From assembly GCA_964390645.1 (NCBI GenBank), contig CAYMLL010000017.1, forward strand, positions 1-50,163: a stretch of 50,163 nt of DNA. The letters run 5' to 3'. The notes below the pieces were generated by a model. That model did no database searches. It was not told where the DNA came from and saw only the letters and a list, made by a program, of their open reading frames with translations. A program made the position numbers and the translations under genes. This DNA is from CAYMLL01 sp964390645 (GTDB taxonomy: Bacteria; Planctomycetota; UBA8108). Below are positions 27,051 through 35,555 of this stretch, one piece after another (the first letter of the stretch is position 1; the number at the start of each line of letters is the position of its first letter).

Positions 27051-29032
27051 GTGTGGGCACTCGCCGTCGTCACGCGCGAGATCCTCTGGAACGTGCCGGG
27101 CTGGGCGCAGGCGCTGATGTACCTGTGCTTTATCGCGGCGGCGGGGCTCTGCACGTACGGGCTCTGGGAGCGCGCGCGGTTGTGGAGGAGGGGGAAGGCG
27201 GCTGCCGAGCCCGCTGCGCTGCGCGAAGTTCTCGGGCGTTGCTGGCGCCGCGCGATCCTGCAGACCAGGCTCTGGCGCTCGCCGATGGCGGGGCTCAGCC
27301 ACCACTGTATCTTCCAGGGCTTCGTGGTGCTCTTCATCGGCACGTGCATCGTCGCGGTCGAGGAGTACGGCTCGGCGCTGCTCGGCCGCGAGCACCTGAT
27401 CTTCACCGGCACCTTCTACCTCGTCGTCTCGTGTGCGCTCGAGGTTTTCGGGGTCGCATTTCTCTTCGGGCTCGTCCTCGCGGTCCTCCGCCGCCGCAGC
27501 GATCCGCGCTTCCGGCCGCTGGCGCGTGCGGTCGACTCGGCGATCATCTGGCTCTTTGTCGTCATCGGAGTCACCGGTTTCGTCGTCGAGGGGCTGCGCA
27601 TCGCCGGCGCGAACGGGGGCATGGAGGAGCACGGCTTCGAGAGGTGGTCCTTCGTTGGCTGGTCGCTCGCGCACGTCTTCCGTGGCCTCGGTGAGGAGGC
27701 GATCGCAGCCTCGCACCTGTCGCTCTGGATCGCGCACATGCTCCTGTCGATGGCGTTCATCTCGCTGATTCCCTACTGCAAGCTGCGGCACATCTTCTTC
27801 GCGCCGATTCACGTGTCGCTGTCGGAGCCGCGTCCGTCCGGTCAGTACCGCGGCATCTCGCTCGAGGAGGTCGAGGAGACCGGGAAGTACGGTGTCGCGG
27901 AGGTCGAGGACTTCTCGCGTCGCCAGCTGATCAGCTTCGACGCCTGCACCGAGTGCGCGCGTTGCCAGTCGGTGTGTCCCGCGTACGCGACGCAGAAGCC
28001 GCTGTCCCCGATGCGAATCGTGCTCGACACTTCCCGTGCCTCGCTCCTCGAAGAGCCGCTGCACGGCGATCACATCCGACCGGAAGCGCTCTGGGCCTGC
28101 ACGAGCTGCGGTGCCTGTGTCGCCGAGTGCCCGGTCCACATCGATCAGCTCGGTGCCATCGTCGACCTGCGCCGTCACCTCGTCGGGGAGGGCGAAATCC
28201 GGGGCAGCGAGCAGACCGCCCTGCGCTCGGTCGGGGCGAGCGGCAACCCGTGGGGAATGCCGCAGGAGGATCGGCTCGAGTGGGCCGAAGGGCTCGAGGT
28301 GCCGACGCTCGCCGACGAGCCGCATCCCGAGGTGCTCTTCTGGATCGGCTGCGCAGGAAGCTACGACCGCCGTGCGCAGAAGGTGACCCGGGCGATGGTG
28401 AGGATCCTCGTGGCCGCGGGCGTGCGCTTCGCGGTGCTCGGCAAGAAGGAGCGCTGTACCGGTGATCCGGCACGTCGCATGGGCGATGAGTTCACCTTCC
28501 TGGAGCTGGCGCAGGCGAACGTCGAGACGCTGAACGCGGCGAAGGTCGAGCGCATCGTGACGACGTGCCCTCACTGCCTGAACAGCATCGGTCGGGAGTA
28601 CCCCGAGCTCGGCGGCAGCTACGACGTCGTCCACCACACGCAGCTCATCGAGGAGCTGATCGCCGCGGGTCGCCTGAGGCTCGAAGGCGGCGACCGCCGC
28701 AGGACCGCCTTTCATGACCCGTGCTACCTGGCGCGGCACAACGGCGTCGTCGACGCTCCGCGTCGGGCGCTCGAGGCGACCGGCGCCGGTGTCGTCGATC
28801 CCGAGCTGTCCGGCGAGCGCGGCTTCTGCTGCGGCGCCGGAGGTGGGCGCATGTGGATGGAGGAGGACATCGGCACGCGCATCAACGAGGAGCGCTTCGT
28901 TCAGCTCGAGGTGCTCGAGCCCGAGGCGGTCGCGGTCGGCTGTCCCTTCTGCATGACGATGATGCGAGATGCGGCCGCGGCGAAGGACAGCGGCGTCGAG
29001 GTCGAGGACGTCGCGGAGATCGTCGCCAGACG
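27051..29032 (+). CDS. ETF:quinone oxidoreductase-type membrane iron-sulfur protein (NarI-like plus HdrD-like), 3' end in gap
   Basis: About 660 residues are present before the scaffold gap. The GTG start at 27051 lies 5 nt after the etfA stop. Residues 1-250 form about five or six membrane helices with His residues of a NarI-type haem b domain ('LSHHCIFQGFVVLFIG', 'HLSLWIAHMLLSMAF'). Two 4Fe-4S motifs follow, CTECARCQSVCP (about 299-310) and CTSCGACVAECP (about 350-361). Then come two CCG domains as in HdrD, with 'CTGDPARRMGDE', 'TTCPHCLNS', 'HDPCYLARHN', 'GFCCGAGGGRMW' and 'GCPFCMTMMRDA'. Proteins of this make-up next to etfBA are ETF:menaquinone oxidoreductases (EMO type), distinct from the flavoprotein ETF-QO. 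Only a few residues seem to be missing. It could also act in the reverse, energy-consuming direction. Confidence 0.88.
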
Positions 29033-29042
29033 NNNNNNNNNN
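29033..29042. other. Scaffold gap of 10 N
   Basis: Ten N residues interrupt the sequence at the end of the oxidoreductase gene. The true gap length is unknown, so genes may be missing here. The frame happens to reach TGA at 29052 if the gap is really 10 bases. Just after the gap is a short CGTCGC microsatellite (about 29071-29090). Confidence 0.95.
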
Positions 29043-29092
29043 GCTTCGGGATGACCGCGTCGGGATGATCGCCGTCGCCGTCGCCGTCGCCC

Positions 29093-31099
29093 TTACTGTT
29101 CGTCGCAGCTGGAGCCGCCGGCGCAGCCGAGGCCGTCCTCGGTCGGATCCTCGCCGGGTGGGGTGCGATCGCCCGACTCGTTCCAGCCAGGACCCGGAGG
29201 CAGGGGCGCTCGACCCATCTGGAACAAGTAGCGCAGGACACAGATCGTGTCGGCGAAGTCGATGCGACCGTCGTCGTTGCAGTCGCAGGCGTCCTCGCAG
29301 CGTGGAACGTGAGGATTCACCGCGGTTCCGAAGACGGTGAGAACGACGTTGGCGGCGTCGGAGATGTTGAGCTGGCCGCTGAAGTCGCAGTCACCGCGGA
29401 AGAAGCGGGGCCGACCGACAAAGTTGACCGTGCTGTTGAAAAGCTGCGGATGAACGGACTGGTTCTCGGTGGCGACGACGTTGGCGATCGGCACGTTGCC
29501 GCGGGCGTTGGCCCCGTCGCAGAACTCGATCGGCACGGCGCCCAGGCAGAACTGCTCGTCGTCGAGAACGTCGAATTCGACGGTGCCGAGGCGCAGAAAC
29601 ATGTCGGTCGGAGGCAGCGTCTTGCCGTCGAAGGGAGGCAACGCGTCGACGAGGATGCCGAGGATGAGCTCGCAGCCATCGCCGTCGTCAGGGTCGTTGT
29701 CGCACTGCAGATCGATGAAGTCGACTCCGACCGCCCCGACGATCGTATCGCTGATGTCGAGAGAGTCCTCGCGGCAGCGCAAGCCGCAGGGAAAGCAGAC
29801 GACCATCGAAAGACCCTGGATCTGGTCGTACTGTGGACCGCCGGCGACGAAGTCCTCGGGGGACTTGTAGAAGAACGCGATCTCCGTCGTGTCACCGAGC
29901 ACGGCGTCGACCGGGTCCGGAAGGCCGTCCGCGTTCAGCGTGCGCGAGCCGAGCGCGAAGGCTTGCCCGGCGACCTGGCAGACGTTGGATTCCACGCACT
30001 CCGGGTCGTCGCAGTCGATCAGCTCGTCCTGATCGTTGTCGAGGTCGTCGTCACAGATCTCCTCGACGATCGCACACGTGAACTCGCCGTTGGAGAGGAC
30101 CGGTCCGGTGCTGATGCCCCCGACGACGACGATGTTGTCCTTCGGGGGAACGCCGAGCGCGCCGTCGACGAAGGCCAATTCGTAGACCAGGGGCGCGTTC
30201 GGTCCGGGCGGGGTCTCCTCGCAGCAGTAGTGGAAGCGTCCGACGATGTGGTCGTCGCCCACGGGGATCACGTTGCCTTGCAGGGGCGAGAGGAGGTCGA
30301 GAACAACGCCCAGCGTGCCGCCCTCGTCGAGGATCGTCGGCTGCACGAAGTCGGCGCCGAACTCCTCGGCCGCGGTGCCGGCGATCGAGATCTCCTCGAG
30401 CCGCAGTCCCGGCGGGTGCCCGATGGCGAGCACGTAGCCCTCGACGACATCGACGGGATTGCTCATGTGGATCTCCACGGAGCCGCAAGGGCTGCCGGCT
30501 TCGTTGGCGCCGTCGCGGATGGAGAACTCGACACCGGTGCGGCCCGTGCACACGAGGAGACCGGGCGTCAGCGCCAGCCCGTCGCTGGCGCCGTAGGACC
30601 GACCGCCGACGACGACTATGTTGTCCAGCAGGGGGCCGTTCTCGACCGCGGCATGGGCGGAGTCGCGGAACCGGATCGGCGTCTGACGCTCCTCGTAGGC
30701 GCCGGGTAGACAGCGGAGCTGCATCATCGCGACGTCGGTGACACCGTCGGGCTCCGCCCGAGGTATGGTCTCCGGTCCTTCGCCGTCCTCGTCGACGACG
30801 ACTCCGAGCACCGCGAAGCCGGGCTCCACGCGACGGGAGACGATGTCGGCATTTGCCAGGGCCGCCGTGGGAAGGAGATCGATCCCCTCGGCCAGCTCGC
30901 TGTCCCACTCGAAGACGGCGACCAGACCCTGAACGTCGGCGTCTGCCGTCAGCGTCAGCGGCACGTCCGTCACGCGGGACTGCACACCGGACACCTCACC
31001 GAGCGTGAGACGGAGGTTCTCCTGGCTGACGGCGCCGGGCGTCCATACCCCGCCGCCCAGAACCAGAACGGTGGCGATATGAATCCTTCGAAGACCCAT
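29093..31099 (-). CDS. Secreted cohesin-like protein with dockerin-like tail
   Basis: ATG 31099 is chosen because AAGGA lies just upstream and a signal peptide follows (IHIATVLVLGGGVWTPGAVS). The 668-residue product has three beta-sandwich units resembling cohesin or related carbohydrate-binding folds. The first two end with the same phrase, 'DNIVVVGG.S.G', followed by a Cys. A spacer, 'CDDDLDNDQDELIDCDDPEC', of the calcium-loop kind separates unit 2 from unit 3. The third unit is Cys-rich. The C-terminus is a dockerin-like pair ('FRGDCDFSGQLNISDAANVV', 'CDCNDDGRIDFADTICVLRY') and an acidic tail. Such proteins are common and mostly uncharacterised in planctomycetes. Role inferred as surface structure or adhesion. 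Confidence 0.75.
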   Translation of the reverse strand: MGLRRIHIATVLVLGGGVWTPGAVSQENLRLTLGEVSGVQSRVTDVPLTLTADADVQGLVAVFEWDSELAEGIDLLPTAALANADIVSRRVEPGFAVLGVVVDEDGEGPETIPRAEPDGVTDVAMMQLRCLPGAYEERQTPIRFRDSAHAAVENGPLLDNIVVVGGRSYGASDGLALTPGLLVCTGRTGVEFSIRDGANEAGSPCGSVEIHMSNPVDVVEGYVLAIGHPPGLRLEEISIAGTAAEEFGADFVQPTILDEGGTLGVVLDLLSPLQGNVIPVGDDHIVGRFHYCCEETPPGPNAPLVYELAFVDGALGVPPKDNIVVVGGISTGPVLSNGEFTCAIVEEICDDDLDNDQDELIDCDDPECVESNVCQVAGQAFALGSRTLNADGLPDPVDAVLGDTTEIAFFYKSPEDFVAGGPQYDQIQGLSMVVCFPCGLRCREDSLDISDTIVGAVGVDFIDLQCDNDPDDGDGCELILGILVDALPPFDGKTLPPTDMFLRLGTVEFDVLDDEQFCLGAVPIEFCDGANARGNVPIANVVATENQSVHPQLFNSTVNFVGRPRFFRGDCDFSGQLNISDAANVVLTVFGTAVNPHVPRCEDACDCNDDGRIDFADTICVLRYLFQMGRAPLPPGPGWNESGDRTPPGEDPTEDGLGCAGGSSCDEQ

Positions 31100-31285
31100 G
31101 ATGTCCTTACAGAGCCCCCTTTTTTCGCATTCCGTCCTGGCTGGCTGACCAGGCAAGTCCAAACGGATGCGTCCTCGTTATCACTTCAGCTTAGAGGTGG
31201 ATCTCGTGCATTCCAAGGCAATTCGGGCTCCGAGCTCGAGTTCCCCGCGCCCGGGCGGGGCGCGGGCACGGGTGTGATGGCCAGG

Positions 31286-33703
31286 TCACGCGAGGATCCT
31301 GTCGCGGCCGGGGTCGTGGAGTGCGCCGACTTGGCGGGTCGCCCCGACGGTCTCGCCCATGACCTCGATCTCGAAGTCGCCTTGCCGGGCGTGTGCGGTC
31401 GGCACGTACCCGTAGGCGATCGACGACTCGGCGGTGTAGCCCCAGCCTCCGCTCGTCACCACGCCGAGCACCTCGCCGTGTCGGCAGATCGTCTCCCCGC
31501 CGTGAAGGGGTCGATACTCCCCGAGCACGAAGCAGCAGAGCCGCCGCGACACGCCGTCCTCCTTGGCTCGTGCCAGCGCCTCCCGGCCGACGAAGTCCCC
31601 CTTCTGGAGCGAGACGCAGAATCCGAGCCCGGCCTCGTAGGGATTGTAGTCGGGTGTCAGGTCCGTGCTCCAGTAGCGGTAGCCCTTCTCGAGGCGGCAC
31701 GACTCGATCGCCCGGTAGCCCGCATCGGCGAGTCCGAGCGGCTCGCCGGCCTCGCGCAGGAGATCATGGACGTAGCCCGCGAACTCGACGGGGATGTGGA
31801 GCTCCCATCCGAGCTCGCCGACGTAGGTCACCCGCAGCGCCAGGGCCGGCGCGCAGCCGAGGTGGATCTCGCGACATTGCGCGAACGGGAACGTCGTGTT
31901 CGAGAGATCATCCGTGCAGACCTTCGACAGCAGCTCGCGGGAGCGCGGTCCGCAGACGTTGATGACCGCGCGGCTCGATGTCACGTCGCGAGTGTGGACC
32001 GCGCCTGCTTCGTGGACGCGAAGGTGCGACTCGATCCATGTCAGGTCGTGCGCGCCGAAGGCCGTGCCGGTCACCACGTAGAAGTGGTCGTTCGCCAGGC
32101 GTGCGATCGTCAGGTCGCACTCGATGCCGCCGCGATCGTTGCAGAGCTGAGTGTAGGTGAGCGACCCTGGCGGCCTGTCGATGTCGTTTGCCGCCACTCG
32201 TTGAAGGAGCTCGTACGCGCCGGCTCCGGAGACTTCCAGCTTGCTGAAGGAGGTCTGATCGATCAGCGCGACGCACTCGCGGATCGCCCGGTGCTCGCGG
32301 CCGACCGCCTCGAACCAGCTCGGCTTGCCGAAGGTGAGCGACTCGTTCACGTCGAGGTCGTCCGTCGCGAACCAGTTCGGCCGCTCCCACCCGAATTTCG
32401 AGCCGTAGACCGCACCACGCGCCTTCAGAGTGGAGTAGAGAGGGCTTCGCCGCACGCCGCGCGCGGTGTCGTGCTCCTCCTGCGGCCAGGCGATCGAGTA
32501 GTGCTTGCCGTAGAGCTCGAGCGTGCGGTCTCTGACATATGTCGTGCTGCGGTGATGGTCGCCGAATCTCCGGATGTCGAGTGACCAGAGATCGAGGCTC
32601 GGCCGGCCTTCGACGATCCACTCGGCGACCATGCGACCCGCGCCGCCGCCAGCCGCTATGCCGTGCGCGTTGAAGCCGGCGGCGACGAAGACGTTGTCAC
32701 GTTCGGGTGCCTGCCCCATGACAAAATGGCCGTCTGGTGTGAACGCCTCGGGGCCGTTGATCAGCTCGCGCACGCCGACTTTCTCCAGGAGTGGTGTGCG
32801 CTTCATCGCCAGCGTCGACAGCTGCTCGAAGTGGTCGAAGTCCGGCTCGAGGAGCTCCTGGCCGAACTCGCGCGGCACGCCGTCTACCGACCACGCGATG
32901 GGGTCGTGCTCGTAGCCGCCCATGGCCAGTGCGCCGGACTCCTCCTTGTAGTAGACGAGGTTGTCCGGGTCGCGCACCGTCGGCAGGTTGCGGGGAAGGT
33001 CGGGAATCTTCTCGGTGACGATGTACTGGTGCTGTACCGGGATGAGCGGAACGTTGACCCCCGCGAGCTTGCCGAGCTCGCGTGACCAGATCCCGGCCGC
33101 GAGGACGACGGTCTGCGCCTCGATGTCTCCCTGGTCGGTGACGACTTTCGTCAGGCGTCTCCCCTTGGTGACGAAGTCGATGACACGTACGCCGCGCTCG
33201 ATCCTGACGCCGGCATCACGGGCGCCCTTCGCCAGCGCGCGCGTGATGCTGGACGGGTCCGCGTAGCCGTCGGTCGGCAGGAACGCCGCACCGACGACAT
33301 CGTCCGCGCTCATGACAGGAAAGAGGTCGAGCGCCTCCTTCGGGGAGAGCAGCTCCATTTCCAGGCCGAAGCTCCGCGCCGTCGTCGCACCCTTGCGTAG
33401 CTCCTGCATACGCTCCTCGGAACATGCCAGACGTAGACCACCGACCTGCTTCCATCCGGTGGACTGGCCGGTCTCCGCCTCGAGCGAAGAATAGAGCTCG
33501 ACCGAGTGCGTCAGCATGCGCGTGACGTTGCGAGAGGAGCGCAGCTGGCCGACGAGCCCGGCGGCGTGCCACGTCGAGCCGCTTGTCAACTCGCCTTTCT
33601 CCAGGATGAGGACGTCGCGCTCGCCGAGCTTGGCGAGGTGGTACGCGATGCTACAGCCGACGATGCCGCCACCGATGATGACGGTCTGGGCGCGAAACTC
33701 CAT
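31286..33703 (-). CDS. Dimethylglycine/sarcosine dehydrogenase-like FAD enzyme with folate-binding GCV_T domain
   Basis: ATG 33703 has AGGAGG about 9 nt upstream; the product is 805 residues. The N-terminal domain is a DAO-type FAD domain with the dinucleotide motif IIGGGIVGCS (9-18) and 'LTSGSTWHAAGLVGQ', whose His46 is the residue that binds FAD covalently in the mitochondrial homologues. A central FAO_M region ('YSTLKARGAVYGSKFGWERP', about 430-450) leads into aminomethyltransferase-like GCV_T domains to the C-terminus ('GELGWELHIPVEFAGYVHDL', 'LEKGYRYWSTDLTPDYNPYE'). The family oxidatively demethylates dimethylglycine or sarcosine, passing the one-carbon unit to tetrahydrofolate and electrons to ETF. 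ETF genes lie 4 kb away, which fits. The exact substrate cannot be read from sequence. Confidence 0.9.
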   Translation of the reverse strand: MEFRAQTVIIGGGIVGCSIAYHLAKLGERDVLILEKGELTSGSTWHAAGLVGQLRSSRNVTRMLTHSVELYSSLEAETGQSTGWKQVGGLRLACSEERMQELRKGATTARSFGLEMELLSPKEALDLFPVMSADDVVGAAFLPTDGYADPSSITRALAKGARDAGVRIERGVRVIDFVTKGRRLTKVVTDQGDIEAQTVVLAAGIWSRELGKLAGVNVPLIPVQHQYIVTEKIPDLPRNLPTVRDPDNLVYYKEESGALAMGGYEHDPIAWSVDGVPREFGQELLEPDFDHFEQLSTLAMKRTPLLEKVGVRELINGPEAFTPDGHFVMGQAPERDNVFVAAGFNAHGIAAGGGAGRMVAEWIVEGRPSLDLWSLDIRRFGDHHRSTTYVRDRTLELYGKHYSIAWPQEEHDTARGVRRSPLYSTLKARGAVYGSKFGWERPNWFATDDLDVNESLTFGKPSWFEAVGREHRAIRECVALIDQTSFSKLEVSGAGAYELLQRVAANDIDRPPGSLTYTQLCNDRGGIECDLTIARLANDHFYVVTGTAFGAHDLTWIESHLRVHEAGAVHTRDVTSSRAVINVCGPRSRELLSKVCTDDLSNTTFPFAQCREIHLGCAPALALRVTYVGELGWELHIPVEFAGYVHDLLREAGEPLGLADAGYRAIESCRLEKGYRYWSTDLTPDYNPYEAGLGFCVSLQKGDFVGREALARAKEDGVSRRLCCFVLGEYRPLHGGETICRHGEVLGVVTSGGWGYTAESSIAYGYVPTAHARQGDFEIEVMGETVGATRQVGALHDPGRDRILA

Positions 33704-33902
33704 CGACCTCGGTCCTCCTGCGATCGGTCCTTGGTGCGCGCGACGGAACCTGGAATAGCAGATCGTGCCCGACCTCTCAACTCGAGTTTCGCCGTTTTCG
33801 GAGGGCTCGTCCCGCCGTCCGCAATCCGTGAGGATCGTCGAGCTCGAGTCGTCGGGGAAAAAGGCCGGGATCTTCCCGCAGGTCGCGGCTATCCTCCGCG
33901 GC

Positions 33903-34403
33903 ATGCCGTGGTGGCCACCGCCTCTCTACCTGATCATGCTCGTCTCGCTGACCGTGCTCCTCGCCTCGCTCTCCGTCTACCTGCTGCGTGCGGGACCCGG
34001 GGTCGCGAGGGTGACGCTCGCTGTCCAGAGCGTCGGGGCCGTCGGCACGCTCGTCCTCGTCTTCACGGCCCACATCGCCGTCGGACCGGCCGAGGAGTCG
34101 CCGCTCCACGTCCTCGAGTTCGAGCTTGCCGAGGACGAGAACGCGGGCGGGCTTCTGTGGAGGAAGCTTTATCTGCGCGGCGGCTCCAGTCTCGATCCGT
34201 GGTGCCGGAGCTTCGGCTTGCCCTTTCTGGGCGCTCTGTGGCTCGTGGTCATCATGCTGCTGGTTGCCGAGACGCGGAGTATCGGTGAGGTCGCTTCGGG
34301 AGAGGGCTCGGTGGGAGCGTCGTACCGTGGGCTTCTCGTTCTCCTCGAGATCGTCGGTGCGGTCATGCTCTTCGCGCTCGGTGGAGTCGTCATGTTCATC
34401 TGA
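33903..34403 (+). CDS. Small integral membrane protein of unknown function
   Basis: The product is 166 residues from ATG 33903 (MPWWPPPLYLIMLVSL). It has about four hydrophobic segments: about 7-27, 38-58, 107-123 ('LGALWLVVIMLLVAE') and 143-164 at the very end. Between the second and third is a soluble Glu-rich loop of about 45 residues. I recognise no family. It is divergent from the dehydrogenase gene, and the 199-bp spacer should contain both promoters. The start is uncertain because no good ribosome-binding site precedes it. Confidence 0.55.
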   Translation: MPWWPPPLYLIMLVSLTVLLASLSVYLLRAGPGVARVTLAVQSVGAVGTLVLVFTAHIAVGPAEESPLHVLEFELAEDENAGGLLWRKLYLRGGSSLDPWCRSFGLPFLGALWLVVIMLLVAETRSIGEVASGEGSVGASYRGLLVLLEIVGAVMLFALGGVVMFI

Positions 34404-34541
34404 GGGCGTGTTCGGGTGACATCCTGCGGCGCCAGCTGTCGTGGGCGTTCGCCGAATCACTTTCCTCGAGCTTCTCTCGCGGGTAGGCTCGGGGCTCTGG
34501 TCGATCCCGTTTCATCCCACGCAAGAGCTCGGAGACGATCG

Positions 34542-35504
34542 ATGGCGCGTTTCACCCGGCGCTCCAGCCGCTTCCCTGTCCTCCCGGTGACTCTCGTCGG
34601 TTTGTCGCTGCTCCCGGCGGCCGTGCACGCGCAGTCGCCGCTTCCGGGCGCGACCGCGATGGAGCTGCTGTGGCCTGCCGGCGCCCCCCCCCCCCGGGGC
34701 GGGAAGGTGTGGCGTGGGGGCGCGCCCGCAGCCGTGGGCGTACAGGAGAACGACCGGCCGAACCTCTCGATCTACCTGCCGGCGCCCGGTGAGCGACGTG
34801 GCTGCGCGATCGTCGTCTGTCCCGGCGGCGGCTACGGTCACCTCGCGGTCGGGCATGAGGGCGAGCAGGTCGGCAAGTGGCTGAACTCCTTGGGTGTCGC
34901 TGCGTTCGTGCTGCGCTACCGCATCGCGCCACGCTACCATCATCCTGCGCCGCTGCTCGACGCGCAGCGCGCCGTGCGCATGGTGCGCGCGCGTGCGAAG
35001 GAGTGGAGCGTCGACCCGAAGCGCATCGGCATGCTCGGCTTCTCGGCCGGCGGTCACCTCGCCTCGAGCGCCGGGACGCATTACGACGCCGGCAAGAAGG
35101 ACGCGGTGGATCCCATCGATCGCGTCAGCTGTCGTCCGGACTTCATGGTGCTCGGGTATCCGGTGATCTCGTTCACGGAGGAGTTCACGCATCGGGGTTC
35201 GAGACGCAACTTCGTCGGTGGCGGTGACGCCGCGAGGCTGCATCTGGAGTTCTCGAACGAGAGACGGGTGACGAAGGACACTCCTCCCGCCTTCCTTGTC
35301 CATACCAGCGAGGATCGTGCGGTTCCGCCCGAGAACAGCATCGCTTTCTACCTGGCGCTCAAGAAGTCCGGTATTGCAGCCGAGATGCACATCTACGAGA
35401 AGGGACGGCACGGCCTCGGGTTGGGGCCGAAAAGCATGCCCTTCTCGAGCTGGCCGAAGCGCTGCGAGGAGTGGCTCCGAGGCCGGGGCTTTCTCGGGCT
35501 CTGA
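34542..35504 (+). CDS. Secreted alpha/beta-hydrolase (acetyl-esterase-like)
   Basis: The product is 320 residues from ATG 34542 (GGAG 8 nt upstream), with a signal peptide (FPVLPVTLVGLSLLPAAVHAQ). It has the BD-FAE/prolyl-oligopeptidase-type fold: an oxyanion region 'VCPGGGYGHLAVGHEGEQ', nucleophile Ser168 in GFSAGGHLA, Asp258 in HTSEDRAVPP, and His290 in KGRHGLG. Relatives in planctomycetes are annotated as xylan or polysaccharide acetyl-esterases. The N-terminal part contains a run of 12 C residues encoding Pro-Pro-Pro. It sits upstream of the S9 peptidase gene with a 51-bp gap, probably one transcript. Confidence 0.85.
   Translation: MARFTRRSSRFPVLPVTLVGLSLLPAAVHAQSPLPGATAMELLWPAGAPPPRGGKVWRGGAPAAVGVQENDRPNLSIYLPAPGERRGCAIVVCPGGGYGHLAVGHEGEQVGKWLNSLGVAAFVLRYRIAPRYHHPAPLLDAQRAVRMVRARAKEWSVDPKRIGMLGFSAGGHLASSAGTHYDAGKKDAVDPIDRVSCRPDFMVLGYPVISFTEEFTHRGSRRNFVGGGDAARLHLEFSNERRVTKDTPPAFLVHTSEDRAVPPENSIAFYLALKKSGIAAEMHIYEKGRHGLGLGPKSMPFSSWPKRCEEWLRGRGFLGL
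34684..34695 (+). repeat. 12-C homopolymer inside the esterase gene
   Basis: Twelve consecutive C bases lie about 48 codons into the esterase coding sequence. As written the frame is open. A one-base change would truncate the product just after the signal peptide. Confidence 0.9.
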
Positions 35505-35555
35505 GGCGGCAGGAAGATCCCGAATCGAATCCGGAATTCAGGGAGGTCTCGACCG

